Shown: positions 32,329 through 43,660 of the stretch, in pieces
Layout of the letters: each line of letters begins with the position of its first letter
Numbering within the stretch: the stretch's first letter is position 1
Source of the DNA: Loripinus fragilis
Taxonomy: Eukaryota > Mollusca > Bivalvia > Lucinida > Lucinidae
Reading direction: 5' to 3'
Length of the DNA stretch: 64,000 nt
Assembly: GCA_964019695.1 (NCBI GenBank)
Contig: OZ026518.1
Location: forward strand, 76,997,912-77,061,911
The notes under the pieces: generated by a model
The model's database searches: none
The model's input: the letters and a program-made list of their open reading frames with translations, nothing else
Told to the model about the DNA's origin: nothing
Position numbers and translations under genes: made by a program

Positions 32329-32567
32329 TGAGCCGTGACACAAGATTTCCAACAATGTGGTATGTGCCACCAGCAAAGTCTCAGACCAGCCTGCGCATAC
32401 GGGCCGTCTGATCAGAGCCTTTGCTTGTCGCTTGAATATTCTTTGAGTGTTAAGCTACTGACTGAACAACATTTGTAGTTTCTAAGCTTAAAATGAGGCC
32501 GTACAGGCTCGTCTGAGTCTAGATTTGTCAAAATGCCACATTGTTGGAAATCACATGTCGCGCCTCA
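32329..32567 (+). mobile_element. TIR MITE family 'TGAGCCGTGACATGTGATTTCC', copy 2
   Basis: Ends TGAGCCGTGACACAAGATTTCC and GGAAATCACATGTCGCGCCTCA. Interior GTCTGATCAGAGCCTTTGC and CTCGTCTGAGTCTAGATTTGTC. Upstream (32280-32328) a half copy of a related GCGCAGATCAGCCTG motif is attached. Confidence 0.87.
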
Positions 32568-34669
32568 TTTGTATATTCGCTTTCGGGAAAGTATACCATC
32601 TAAACTTGCCACATGCATAGTTTCCATATTTTAGTAAGCCTCTGGAGCTGGATAGGCTGGTTTGAGTTTTACTTGATCAGAGGCTCCAAAGAGTGTTTTT
32701 CTCGCAACAAGGCCCATATGATAAGTCCAACAAATAGAAAGGCTTACCCAAGAGCTTTTGACAGTTTAGCATGGCTTCTGTTATTGAATTCATAGCCAAA
32801 ATGTCAAGAATAGAGAATTTGAACAGCATGAACTATTAGTACTGGCCTTGGTAAATTTTGGCGAGTCTGCAGAAAGTTCACCAGGCAGATTTTGAGCATG
32901 AGCATAATTGGGAAAAAAAACAATGCAAAGGGGAAATATGCATTTTTTTCTTGCTTATACCTTACTTGATCGATAAAAATAAAAAGGATTAAAAACGTCA
33001 TCTACTCTATGTCTTAGACAGAGCTTCATAGGGATTATATGCAATAAGATATAGGATTTAATATTATTTGATATATTTTTTAAGGCGGCTTTAGCCGCCG
33101 TTCTATTATCGCTTTAGACCTACATTTTATGTAAATTATTCACCAATCAGAAGTATTCTTAAATTGTAATATTCATCACAAAAACTGGAAAAAGATGCTC
33201 TCATTGGTTAATCATTGGTTAATGCTCAGAATGTCCATACAAACTTATTAAACATGCAACTTAACGTAAAAACCTACATGTAAATGAAAGAGAACCAGTC
33301 TGTGCACTGTATGTATTAACCACCTAATCCATTGTCTCCGGCGGGAAGCATCTCTTTAGTATCGCGCCTGCGCAAGACAATGCGACCTATTCTCGAATAT
33401 AGGTCAACCCCCGATGTAAAGCATTTGTAAATTGCTGTATTATCATTGTTTCCATGCTTTGCACACAGTAAAGAAGTACATTATAAAATAGTTAACCTAC
33501 TTAATCTGAAAGGACTTTACAGTAATGTCATGCGATTTAAATAAAATATGTGTAACTTTTCCAAGTCCCATTCTGGACATGATTATAGTCTGTTTCATAT
33601 ATTTCGACAATAGTCTATTTGCAGGGCTTATTTTTGGCTGTTTTACGGTTATATTCCCAATGTCACTTCGTTTCTTTTCTCCAATGTTCGGATGAAAAAA
33701 TCACAATTTCAAGTCGGAAAAAAATTCGAAGAAAAAATCATCTTTTTGTCGAGTAAATTGTGTTTAAAATTGTTTGTTTATTTGTTCCCGTTCACATTAC
33801 GACTATTGTCATCTCTGTTGTGCTACTACGATGTAAATCCTGTCGTTGCACAATCAGGGCCCAATGGTGTTGTGCCCTTTAACGATGGGCCTATCAGCCG
33901 TGGTTTAATTCTTTGCATTAACAGGTAATTTACCCTGTAAGTACAACCATCAATTTATGTTGGCTGGGGAAAGGACTTGGGTGAATGGAAAGACATAATG
34001 TATAAGGGAACCCCTGCCAAATGTTTTTTCAGTGTGTTGACTTAGTCATTTTAATGCAAATTGTATAAAGGGGAGCCCTGCTCAAATTTGTTTAGGGTGG
34101 GTTTGCAGAATCATTTTTTAGCAGTTAATAGGAAATCTAGGCCTACTCTGCGCTTTCGAAATGCTTAGCTGTCGGAATTTTCGTGTGTCCATGTACCCTC
34201 TAAAAATTGTGCCCTCTACATTTTGCCCTAGAGGATACATGTTATGTACCCTCAAAAATATGAGTGGTAGCCCTGGTAATATTCAACATTGCGCAGTCTC
34301 ATATAATACATCATGCAAGTTAACTGTACAGCTAAATTCAGATAAATATGATGTATTTATGATTTGACAATATAGCTAACAACACTAAAAATCGCAATTT
34401 TAGGCGTTTTCGCGCTAAAATTCCCAATTCCAGGGGTATGTGTCATTGTCCCAAAATCGTGAATATAAACCATTTATTTCTAAAAAAACAAAAACTTAAC
34501 AAGTGCATTTAATTTGCTCTATTACAAGTGCGTATAAAAATTAACCGCGAATTTGCACGTAACCCTTGGGTTCAGGCGATTGAGCTTGCCCTAGCCGGCA
34601 TATGCATTTTCTGACAAGAACAGTGTAACTATCGGTAAAGTCTCTTCTATCAATTGCGAGTAGTTAAAT
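32568..34669. other. Long unannotated stretch; possible promoter-like spot
   Basis: No exon recognised. A hairpin GGCGGCTTTAGCCGCC is at about 33084-33099. Near 33365 ATCGCGCCTGCGCAAGAC resembles an NRF1 site (GCGCNTGCGC) in a less A/T-rich pocket, which could mark a promoter. The open frame at 33692-33928 matches nothing known to me. Confidence 0.35.
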
Positions 34670-34674
34670 GGTCA

Positions 34675-35013
34675 CATGCGCGGATCCAGAGAGGAGGGGG
34701 ATGGAGGGTTCACACACCCCCTCCTGAAAAATCACAAGTTTTATGGGTTTCTAGAATACACATTTGGACCCCCCATCCACCCCTGGAAAAAGTTTGATCC
34801 CCCCTGGAAAAGGTTGGACCCTCCTGAAAAATGTTGGACACCCTTCCCCACCCCCGAAACCTTGTAAAATTATAGCTTTCTTTGAAATAAAGCATCAATA
34901 AGCCACTGTAAAACAGTAAAAGTTGAGGACAAAAAAGAAAAAAAAACTGTCAGAGCTGTGTTCTGGCACTCGGGCCTGGACACCCCTGGCAAAAATTCCT
35001 GGATCCGCGCATG
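34675..35013. mobile_element. MITE 'CATGCGCGGATCCAG', 5-bp target duplication GGTCA, copy 1
   Basis: 15-bp perfect terminal inverted repeats: CATGCGCGGATCCAG at 34675 and CTGGATCCGCGCATG ending 35013. Exact GGTCA outside both ends (34670-34674, 35014-35018). The interior has repeated C/G-rich stretches (CCCCTGGAAAAAGTTTGA, CCTGGAAAAGGTTGGACC). The second copy, 37956-38257, proves the boundaries. Confidence 0.92.
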
Positions 35014-35018
35014 GGTCA

Positions 35019-35123
35019 GCCAGCATCCAAACTCGGGCCACTATCGGCCTGTCAGCAAAACGTCATTCGGATGGCGTTTCAGTGGCGGGCCGATAATGGC
35101 CCGATTGTATGTGCTTACTGGGT
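35019..35123. repeat. Hairpin family 'GGGCCACTATCGGCCCGCCAG', copy 1
   Basis: Left GCCAGCATCC, CGGGCCACTATCGGCC, then GGCGTTTCAGTGGCGGGCCGATAATGGCCCG, and TACTGGG at the right, giving an imperfect palindrome. Copies also at 54836-54892 (half), 55499-55598 and 62184-62274. It begins right at the target duplication of the preceding MITE. Confidence 0.78.
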
Positions 35124-36330
35124 GTTGACCAGTTTTGAATCCTACATGTATTTATTCCTCGATCCTGGCTATGTTCTTTTCTGGTGTTCGGTTTGTTTCA
35201 GTGAACGTTTAATTTTACATTAATTATTGTCAACACCCCCTGTTTTCTTAAAAATTTAGGACTTAAAACATTGTTCCCAAACCTTTGCTGGTGAATACCT
35301 AAATTGAAAAAAAAGGGTTCAGATGCATAGATTTAACTGTGCACAAAACCAAACAAAAGAGAGACAGAAACAGAACAACAACTTCGCTGGTTTTAGATTC
35401 CAGAATGCTATGTGGTAGAAGGAATTTTTGTCTAAAACCATTGAATTTGGTTGCTTTTAAATTGTCAGTATTTGAGAGCCGCCGAATATCTTGTTTAAAG
35501 ATATTTCTTGTTTCATATATCATCTTAAAATGTGGGACTTTCGTCATATCAACACACATATTACGCTTCCTGAGTGCTAAAATCACTCAAAAAGCATAAC
35601 TTCATGCCCCGTGCGGGAATACCCATGCTGAGCCCATCTTTTTACAGTTTTGTTTAAGCTTTGATTTTTTTTTACACAGATTTCATTGGCTACTGTAGAA
35701 CTGGCAGATTGACGTGAACACATTTTTAACACATGTACATCTAAAAAACTTGGTTTGCTTGAGATAGGCTAAATATAGAATGGGAAAATTACCATACAAA
35801 TCAGAAACCCAAAATTGGAATCACATGACTTCGTGACATAAGTGGGAAAGAATTGTCGCCGTTGCTGACGCACCTTACTAAAAAGTGTTAATTAATGGAT
35901 GCCACACAGATAGAAAAATTGCAGTTAAAAACAACAAGCGAATTTGACCAGGAAATGCTACAATCCTAATTCAAAGTCAATATAAATGGCTGCAAAAGGG
36001 TTTGTTGTCATCTAACAAGAAACAGATTACTATTCTCCCGGGGCCTTCACCAGCTTCAGTAAAAGTTCTAAAAAATTTCTTGTTCTGTTCTCAAATAAAA
36101 TGTTGGTTTATCAAGAATGGCATCCTCAAAATACTTGTCAGAATTGCAAACAGGGAAAACCTTGATCAGGCTGCTTCTTCAGATGTAGTCTGATCTTGGT
36201 CTGTGCTGTTTGTAAGGCAATTTTAAGTGTTCAAAATTTTAGAACATTTACAGTAACTACAGGTAGGAAGGAACGAACTAAGGGAGTCTCATATTAGCAC
36301 AACATTTTTAAAGCTCAGGTTGAGTCCTTT
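35124..36330. other. Unannotated stretch
   Basis: No exon found. Contains a fragment AAGCGAATTTGACCAGGAAATGCTACAATCC (35937-35967) of the 15505-15800 repeat and a GATCAGGCTGCTTCTTCAGATGTAGTCTGATC hairpin (about 36163-36195). Confidence 0.45.
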
Positions 36331-36367
36331 CCATTTTTATGCAGATGCACCAAAGGTTCTGTTTGCC

Positions 36368-36678
36368 GGGCCGCGTAGCGCAGTCGGTTACGTGTCTGGC
36401 TACAGATGCATGTCTGACTGCAGATCCAGGGGTCGCGAGTTCGATCCCGGCCCGGTCCCATACTTTCGTGGAGATTGATCATGAAATGATTTCTACGGTC
36501 ATTCTCCTCCGTTCCGCTGATTCATTCAAGAAGGGTTGTTGTCAGTTACAAGCGAAAGTATGTGCACGAATTACTGGTTAACCGCTTGTTAAAGCCTGCC
36601 CAGGAAAAAGTGTGGTTAGGTGAACTGACTGTCTCGCAATGACCATAGCTGTTGACTTGGGACGTAAACAAACAAAAC
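36368..36678 (+). mobile_element. tRNA-derived SINE, family 2
   Basis: Head GGGCCGCGTAGCGCAGTCGG has the A-box TAGCGCAGTCGG (36376), and the B-box GAGTTCGATCCC is at 36437. The body (CATACTTTCGTGGAGATTGATC, TTCATTCAAGAAGGG) differs from family 1. The element ends GGGACGTAAACAAACAAAAC, a tail like that of family 1 (GGGACGTAAAGAATC...AAACAAAC), suggesting the same LINE partner. Confidence 0.85.
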
Positions 36679-37365
36679 ATTCTGCGATTTAACAGAGGAG
36701 CTCTTTAACAATGGAGATGAAACATATTGACAGATGGATTATAAAACTTTGTTATGCTCTTGTAATATATGTACCAGTCATTTATAACCATGATGGCCCG
36801 CAATTTAGCCCCAGGGAACAGCATTGACTTTGACTTTTTGTCCAGCAGTTCCCTACTATAACCGCAACACGGGGGGCAGCAAGCTGGGAAAACCACAGCA
36901 GATTTTCCGCGCTGTCTGTTATATGTTTTTCATTGCACTGCCATGTTTACACTGGTATATCAAATCCCCGGCATCAATGTAAAAGTAAAAACTGTGTTAA
37001 CACAACACATTTGCTCGGCATAATCCTCCACCCAACGCAGGGGCTTGTGGGGCTGTGGTTACAAAGACTGGTGCATATGCATACATTGAGTTATTAATGG
37101 GTTGTTTAAACGCACTATTTGAAAGGAACCTCAGTGGTTTATTGGATAAACCTGACTGGCCTTGTAAACCAGAGATTTAGGTCTGATCCCCGGCTTTTCA
37201 GTTTGTTGGATGAGAATTTAAGTAAGCTTTGGCCAAGTCTCCATACAACCATTGCTGTTGAGATTTTAAACACAAAACTTTTTACACACACATCATATGA
37301 GCTTCTGATTTCCAGTCAGCCCGGCAATTTCATTATCATTGTCGATACATCATGTCAGTGAAAAA
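36679..37365. other. Unannotated stretch
   Basis: No exon or repeat recognised. Confidence 0.35.
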
Positions 37366-37423
37366 CAGTGTGGATCTTGATCAGCTGGCTTCTGATGAAG
37401 CCAGCTGATCAGGATCTACACTG
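37366..37423. repeat. 58-bp near-perfect hairpin of the GATCAGCTGGCTTC family
   Basis: CAGTGTGGATCTTGATCAGC mirrored by GCTGATCAGGATCTACACTG around TGGCTTCTGATGAAGCCA. Two or so mismatches. It is the cleanest copy; others at 5664, 9297, 11247, 52610. Confidence 0.85.
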
Positions 37424-37950
37424 CTGTCAAATGAAAAAAGCTATGTGCACTTGCACTTATTACCGGTAAGGTCAGATATGATAGATCCTTTTATCTTTGT
37501 AACCGGTAGTTGCCTTTAATACTAGCAATAGTTGATCAAGACATATTTTCGCTCGTTCCAAATTTGAACCAGTCATAAAAAGATATCATCTTGTTATGAG
37601 ACGAGAATATGTTACAGTATCCGACTCTAATGCGCATCAGATCCAAAAGAGGGAAGTTTGGGTGCACTAGAATTTCCTTATTTGGGTCATAGAAGTGTTT
37701 TGAGTGTCATGTGACACATCCTAGATGGTCTGGTTCAAAAGGTTTGTATGTTTTTACTTAGAAAAACACACAAACTTTATCGTTAATAGTTTAAGTAAAC
37801 AGAGTTGTATGACCAAACTGGGTTTTCAAAGATCTATAGGGTTTTGGGCTTTGTTTGCTGACTAAGGTTGTAAATGAGCCACCTCTTCCAAAAATCAGTC
37901 TTGCAAGGCGTGACTGGTTTATCATTTGGAATCGCTTTGCACAGTCTCTT
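37424..37950. other. Unannotated stretch
   Basis: Nothing recognised on either strand. Confidence 0.35.
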
Positions 37951-37955
37951 AATTA

Positions 37956-38257
37956 CATGCGCGGATCCAGGAATTTTCGTCAGGGGGGTGGGGTCCAAGT
38001 CAATCTGACAAAAAAAGCTCTGACAACGTTTTTTTTTTAGTCCTCAGCTTATTTTACAGAAGTCAAATGGTTAATTTCAAAGAAAACTATCATTTTTCAA
38101 GGTTCCAGAGGGGGTCCAACATTTTCCAGGGGGGGGGGGGGGGTTCAACTTTTTCCAGGGGGGGTCCAATTGCTTATTCCCTATAGAAACCCATATAACT
38201 TGTGATTTTCCAGGGGGGTCCGAACCCCCTGTCCCCCCCCCTCTGGATCCGCACTTG
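37956..38257. mobile_element. MITE 'CATGCGCGGATCCAG', 5-bp target duplication AATTA, copy 2
   Basis: Starts CATGCGCGGATCCAGGAATT and ends CCTCTGGATCCGCACTTG (three changes in the last 8 bases). AATTA is exact at 37951-37955 and 38258-38262. The interior has three CCAGGGGGGGTCC-type blocks and a G15 run (38129-38143). A fragment without clear ends may be at 40073-40240. Confidence 0.9.
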
Positions 38258-38300
38258 AATTAGATATGTTAGGCATCTCTTTATATCTTGACAATACATA

Positions 38301-38542
38301 TGAGCCGCAATATGAGATTTCCAACAATGTGATATGTGCCACCAGCAAAGCCTCAGATGATCAGCCTGCGCATATGCACAGTCTGATCAAAATCTTTTCT
38401 AGATGTTTGAATGTTCTATGACTCTTAGGCTACTGACCAAACACCATTTTTAGTTTCTAAGCTTAAAAAGAGGCTGTACAGGCTCGTCTGAGTCTACACT
38501 TGTCAAAATGCCAAATTGTTCGAAATCTTATGTCGCGGCTCA
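38301..38542 (+). mobile_element. TIR MITE family 'TGAGCCGTGACATGTGATTTCC', copy 3
   Basis: Ends TGAGCCGCAATATGAGATTTCC and CGAAATCTTATGTCGCGGCTCA, with TA on both outer sides. Interior CAGCCTGCGCATATGCACAGTCTGATCA. Confidence 0.87.
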
Positions 38543-38839
38543 TATGATAGTAGAGTTTGATTTCCATGTTGAAATGCATTCCATGTCAGCTTGCTTTAGC
38601 TTTTTCCCCAGCAGTGGCTGCTCTTCATATGCTGGTAGCCTTTGCAAACAGTTTGGACTCAGATGAAACCTGGCAGAATGTTGGGCCTGATTTTGATCCA
38701 AACATCAATCAGATGGTATTTCTGAAATATTTTTTTATTTAAAAAAATCTGGCAGATGCACAAAACAATCTAGCTTGCAAATATTTAGAGTTAAGCAGCT
38801 ACTTGTTTAAAACAGATCTGTTCAAACTTGACAGGCGGG

Positions 38840-39036
38840 GTATTTGTTTGTTTGATTTGATTCTTTACGTCCCATCAACAATCTTTCCGTTATGCAGGGA
38901 CGGGTCTTCCTGGGTTGAACCAGTACTAAGCTAAGATAAATGTGTCTTGCTCAAGGACTACAACGCCGATGAGGCTCGAACTCGCAGCCCCTCGATCTCA
39001 AGTCAACCACTCTACCACTGAGCCACTGCGCTCCCT
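38840..39036 (-). mobile_element. Full-length family-1 SINE, minus strand
   Basis: Minus-strand reading: GGGAGCGCAGTGGCTCAGTGGTAGAG (A-box), GCTGCGAGTTCGAGCCTCATC (B-box), TTGAGCAAGACACATTTATC, TACTGGTTCAACCCAGGAAGACC and tail TAAAGAATCAAATCAAACAAACAAATA. ACAGGCGGG flanks both ends (38831-38839, 39037-39045). Confidence 0.92.
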
Positions 39037-39474
39037 ACAGGCGGGTTATAAATCTTTAATTGCAGAATTTGTGAAGCTAACAGAAACTGGCATGAGAGCC
39101 TTCAGTCTTTAATAAAGTTATCTCACAGCTTGGGGTTTGTTTCAAAAATAAAGAATTATTAAAACCACTCTATATCTAGTGGTATTTTAAGATATCTAGA
39201 ATTAGCTTTATAGAGACTAAAGTTAGACTTGAAGGTGATTTTACATTCTTAAGTCTCCCTGCAAAATCCTTAACTTTCTCATTCAAAAGGCAGTGTCAAT
39301 ATTTGCCTTGCAAAAACTCGTTTAAGATATGAAAGTTGCATTGTCATTTTTGTCATTGTGCAAAACATCTTTTATGTCTGATTTGTGCAAGAAAGTATTT
39401 CAAATGGGTACTAAAATGCAGACGGTTAACTACTTGCATGCTGAGTAAATTTGCATGCATTTTAGACATCTGCT

Positions 39475-39945
39475 GACTTTTAAGCTTACCTGAGCCGAAG
39501 GCTCAAAGTGAGCTATTGTGATCGGTCTTTGTCCGGCTTTAGTTGTATATCGTCCGTCTGTAAATGTTTTCTTTAAATGACATCTCCTGAACCACTCGTC
39601 CAAATTTAAAATAATTTCACAGAAATGTTCCTCATGATGCCCTCTACCAAAATTGCACAAATGGTTTTGCTCTGCCAAAAAAGTGGCTGACAGAGCTCTA
39701 GATAAGAAATATCATATGAAATATCCTCCTGAACCACTGGCCAAAAATCAAATATTTCACAGAAATGGTCCTTATGTTGCACTCTACCAAAATTGATCAG
39801 AAGTTTCAGCTTTCCTGAACAACATGGCTACCAAAGCTAAAAATAGAAATATCTTCAAATCATATAGCCTTAGCAACAGGCCAATACATCATCTACTCCT
39901 GTGCCAGGACTCACGTGAGCAATCCAGAGCCTTAGGGCCTGCTTG
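39475..39945. repeat. Repeat element 'ACCTGAGCCGAAGGCTCAAAGTGAGC' with two tandem units
   Basis: Opens with CTGAGCCGAAGGCTCAAAGTGAGC and TCGTCCGTCTGTAAATG. CTCCTGAACCACTSGYCCAAA...ATTTCACAGAAATG, CTCTACCAAAATTG occurs twice (39585-39660, 39727-39803). It ends near GGACTCACGTGAGCAATCC. A repeat type common in bivalves as I recall. Confidence 0.75.
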
Positions 39946-40347
39946 TTTAAAGTTAATCTTTCTAAAAAAATCTTTCTGGAACAGCTAGACCATCAAAATT
40001 TCAAACAGTTTAGATCCAGGTCTGGCTTGACGCTTTGTAAACAAAACTTCAGATTAAATTTTCCATTATGCAATGGCAGATCCAGACGGGTGGGACAGGG
40101 GGTCCGGAAAAATCACAAAAAGGCTATAAGTGTCCTTAGAAATATTGGTAAGGACTTCCCTCATGAAGCAACGAGGTTCGTGTGGCCCTCTGTGAAATAC
40201 ATTGATGACTAAAAAAAAACATTGTCAGGACCCCACACCCCTGACAGAATTTTCTTCATCTGCCGATGATTATGAATTATCATAACAACCTAGGCTACCA
40301 TTACATATATTGTGGGAACTCAAAAAAGCCATATCAGCTAGTATGCC

Positions 40348-41495
40348 ATGGAAGATGAAGTGGATGATGAAATGGATGATGATGTGAAGGATGAAATCGA
40401 TGAGGACATGGAAGATGAAATAGATGATGATGTAGAAGTTGAAGTGGATGATGACATGGAAGATGAAGTGGATGATGACAGGGAAGATGATGTGGATGAT
40501 GACATGGAAGATGATGTGGATGATGACATGGAAGATGATGTGGATGATGACATGGAAGATGAAGTGGATGATGACAGGGAAGATGATGTGGATGATGACA
40601 TGGAAGATGATGTGGATGATGACATGGAAGATGAAGTGGATGATGACAGGGAAGATGATGTGGATGATGACATGGAAGATGAAGTGGATGATGACATGGA
40701 AGATGAAGTGGATGATGACATCGAAGATGAAGTGGATGATGACATGGAAGATGATGTGGATGATGACATGGAAGATGAAGTGGATGATGACATGGAAGAT
40801 GAAGTGGATGATGACAGGGAAGATGATGTGGATGATGACATGGAAGATGATGTGGATGATGACATGGAAGATGATGTGGATGATGACAGGGAAGATGATG
40901 TGGATGATGACATGGAAGATGAAGTGGATGATGACAGGGAAGATGATGTGGATGATGACATGGAAGATGATGTGGATGATGACATGGAAGATGAAGTGGA
41001 TGATGACAGGGAAGATGATGTGGATGATGACATGGAAGATGATGTGGATGATGACATGGAAGATGAAGTGGATGATGACAGGGAAGATGATGTGGATGAT
41101 GACAGGGAAGATGATGTGGATGATGACATGGAAGATGATGTGGATGATGACATGGAAGATGATGTGGATGATGACAGGGAAGATGATGTGGATGATGCCA
41201 TGGAAGATGAAGTTGATGATGACAGGGAAGATGATGTGGATGATGACATGGAAGATGATGTGGATGATGACATGGAAGATGAAGTGGATGATGACAGGGA
41301 AGATGATGTGATGAAGTGGATACTGATGTGGAAGATGAAGTGGAATATGATGTTGAAGATGAAGCAGATGATGATGTGGAAGATGAAGTGGATGCTGATG
41401 TGGAAGATGAAGTGGATGATGATGTAGAAGATGAAGTGGATGATGTTGTAGAAGATACAGTGGATGATGATGTGGAAGATGAAGTTGATAATTAC
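40348..41495. repeat. Minisatellite, 24-bp units, about 1.15 kb
   Basis: Tandem GATGATGACATGGAAGATGAAGTG-type units (about 47), with two switch positions: ATG/AGG and GAA/GAT. Over much of 40480-41310 the variants repeat as groups of three (72-bp higher-order period). The last part (from about 41311) uses a GATGTGGAAGATGAAGTG 18/24-bp variant in a shifted frame. Because the unit is a multiple of 3 and lacks stops, three frames are open (acidic DDMEDEVD, basic/Trp/Met and, in antisense, Ser/Thr); that is a property of the repeat and not evidence of a protein. An acidic protein exon cannot be excluded, but no splice or start context supports it. Confidence 0.95.
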
Positions 41496-41869
41496 ATTAG
41501 AGATATTTTTGCTAGCGAACGCTTTGGGGATTCAAACCTGCGCTACAGAGGTATCTAGCTAGTCGGAGCTAAAAATGCTTCCGGGCTCACCCAAACTTTA
41601 ATCATTAATTGCTGAAGAAACTGAATAAGTTATATATTCCTTTCTTACTGAGGTCATTGAAACATATACCGGTAAGCTGTTTAATCAGAGAAAGTTCAAA
41701 TTTGGGATTGAAAAGTTGGCAAGAAATTGCAGTGTTCTACCACAAATCATACTTTCACACAATGATATGATAGAGAGTAAATACAGGGCATGCGATTAAA
41801 GCATGATAACTAATAAAAGGGTAGATAAAAGGTAATGGTCTCGATAAGCAAATGATTTGATCGTAAAAC

Positions 41870-42025
41870 TGTGGTTATTTTCTTACTCATCAATTTAAAT
41901 GCATGTTTTGGTACTCAAAAGAACCGTCTTGAGACGGTTCTTTTGAGTACCCACAACATATGTTTTGATTGAGAAATAATGAACATTAAATTTTAATTAC
42001 ACGCTCTATCTGGAGGCCTGTAAAA
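41870..42025 (-). mobile_element. 'CCGTCTC hairpin' MITE copy, inverted
   Basis: TATTTTCTTACTCATC, GGTACTCAAAAGAACCGTCTTGAGACGGTTCTTTTGAGTACCCACAACATATG, TTACACGCTCTATCTGGAGGCCTG. The central palindrome is perfect here with almost no loop. Confidence 0.9.
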
Positions 42026-42140
42026 GGGCTTTATAGAGGCGGAATCATGTCAGAATTTTCATTTTTGGCAATACATGTTTTGTTGACTTTGGGAAAATTG
42101 TATCGGTGAAATGTTAACCCTCAAGTACCACATCCACATT

Positions 42141-42379
42141 TGAGCCGTTACATGTGATTTCCAACAATGTGGCGTTTTGACAAGTGTATACTCAGACGAG
42201 CCTGTGCAGCCTCCTTTTAAGCTTAGAATCTCCAAATGATGTTGGGTTAGTAGTTTAATATTCATAGAATAATCAAGCGACTAGCAAAGGCTCTGATCTG
42301 ACTGCGCATATGCGCAGGCTGGTCTGAGCCTGTGCTGGTCGCACATACATTATTATTGGAAATCCCATGTCACGGCTCA
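42141..42379 (-). mobile_element. TIR MITE family 'TGAGCCGTGACATGTGATTTCC', copy 4
   Basis: TGAGCCGTTACATGTGATTTCC to GGAAATCCCATGTCACGGCTCA, interior in the opposite orientation to copies 1-3 (GACAAGTGTATACTCAGACGAG first). The centre-right has CTGCGCATATGCGCAG. Confidence 0.88.
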
Positions 42380-43394
42380 TTTATCTATTGGCAGAGGAAC
42401 AATCCATTTTTCATTTAAACCAGTCCGATGTTTTCCTAATCACACAACTATACGACTTCTGGCTCCAACGCCATTCTGACACAATTTTAAACAAGTGACT
42501 GCTATTAAGACCTAAATTAAAATTTTATTTGTTTCACCTTACCCGACAGACCCTGAAAAAAGGCCCTATCCCACCAAAAATATTTCAATTTTCAGTTAAG
42601 AATTTTTTTTTTTTTTTAATTTCATTGCACACTAAGAGAATTGTCCAATGTAAACAGTGTTATCTTTATAAGATATTCTTAGCAAATTGTTTTGTATTTA
42701 ATATTATATAATTTTATTTAATTATGTAGTGGACTATTTACAATTAAGTTTAATGGGAATTGAATTTGAGAACTTAAAAGAAATTCCGATGGACTGACCC
42801 ATACCAGTAAAACAGGGTCTGGTACTTGGAGAAACAAAAAATTCTTAAAGGTTGGCCTAAGAGGAGGACTGTTTCCCTAAATGAGATGCTTGCTTTATTT
42901 TGTTGAAGTATTATGCCTTTAGATGCTGTACATATTCACCAAAGACCCACCCCTCTTGCACTCTAGTCTAGATGTTTAAAACAAAAAGGGGTCCATGTTT
43001 ATATTACCCAGCAAACGACAAAAATGGCCACTAACAAGTAAAGAGTTAAAACGTAGCGACACCATTTTTGTGCAGCATAAATATCTTGTTAATAAGTTCT
43101 TCACCTAGGTTCTTCACCTCGATAAATCTTCAATTATTTTCTTAAAATTAAAATATTATGAAGAAAAGATTTTACACCAAACTGTTATTACATTTAAAGA
43201 ATCTCTGAATACTTTCAAATAATCATTTGTTTTGAACAATGACTTGGTTGTGTAACATGATTAAGCTATTTTTTCTGATTCGCATTTTTCTATCCACTTT
43301 GCACTTTTGACATGATTCCAAATAAGAAGATAATTGAGCCGTTCTTGGAATAATTTGAAAACTTTTCCCATAGTACCAGTGTGCCATGTGAGTA
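42380..43394. other. Unannotated A/T-rich stretch
   Basis: No exon or repeat recognised. Confidence 0.35.
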
Positions 43395-43660
43395 CCATTG
43401 GTGTAGCTCCCATTACGCAGTTACGCTCGTGCGTAATGAAAAAGTACACATTCAAGGGAGATCCCCCAAGATGGTTAGTGATTTTCTATACCGTAAGGAA
43501 CTGCTCGTAAAGGAAAGAATTCACTACCTATGGGAGAAAATTCTTTCCTTTAAGAGAAGTTCCCATTTTGAAAAGGGACGCAATTGGAGAGAATCACTGC
43601 TTGATCCAGTAGTCTTCCTTTGATGTGCGTAACTTTTTCAGTGTTCTGGCTACGCCATTG
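43395..43660. mobile_element. TIR element, family 'CCAATGGCGTAGCC', copy 2 (inverted)
   Basis: CCATTGGTGTAGCTCCCATTACGCAGTTACGC at the left, GCGTAACTTTTTCAGTGTTCTGGCTACGCCATTGG at the right. Centre ATTCACTACCTATGGGAGAAAATTCTTTCC with AAGGAAAGAATT upstream, as in 4173-4438 read in reverse. Confidence 0.78.

Noticed and set aside
40338..41558. Long open frames of 359, 311 and 290 residues in three frames over the minisatellite
   Set aside because: The repeat unit is a multiple of three without stops, so several frames are open by construction; no splice, start or conserved flank supports any of them.
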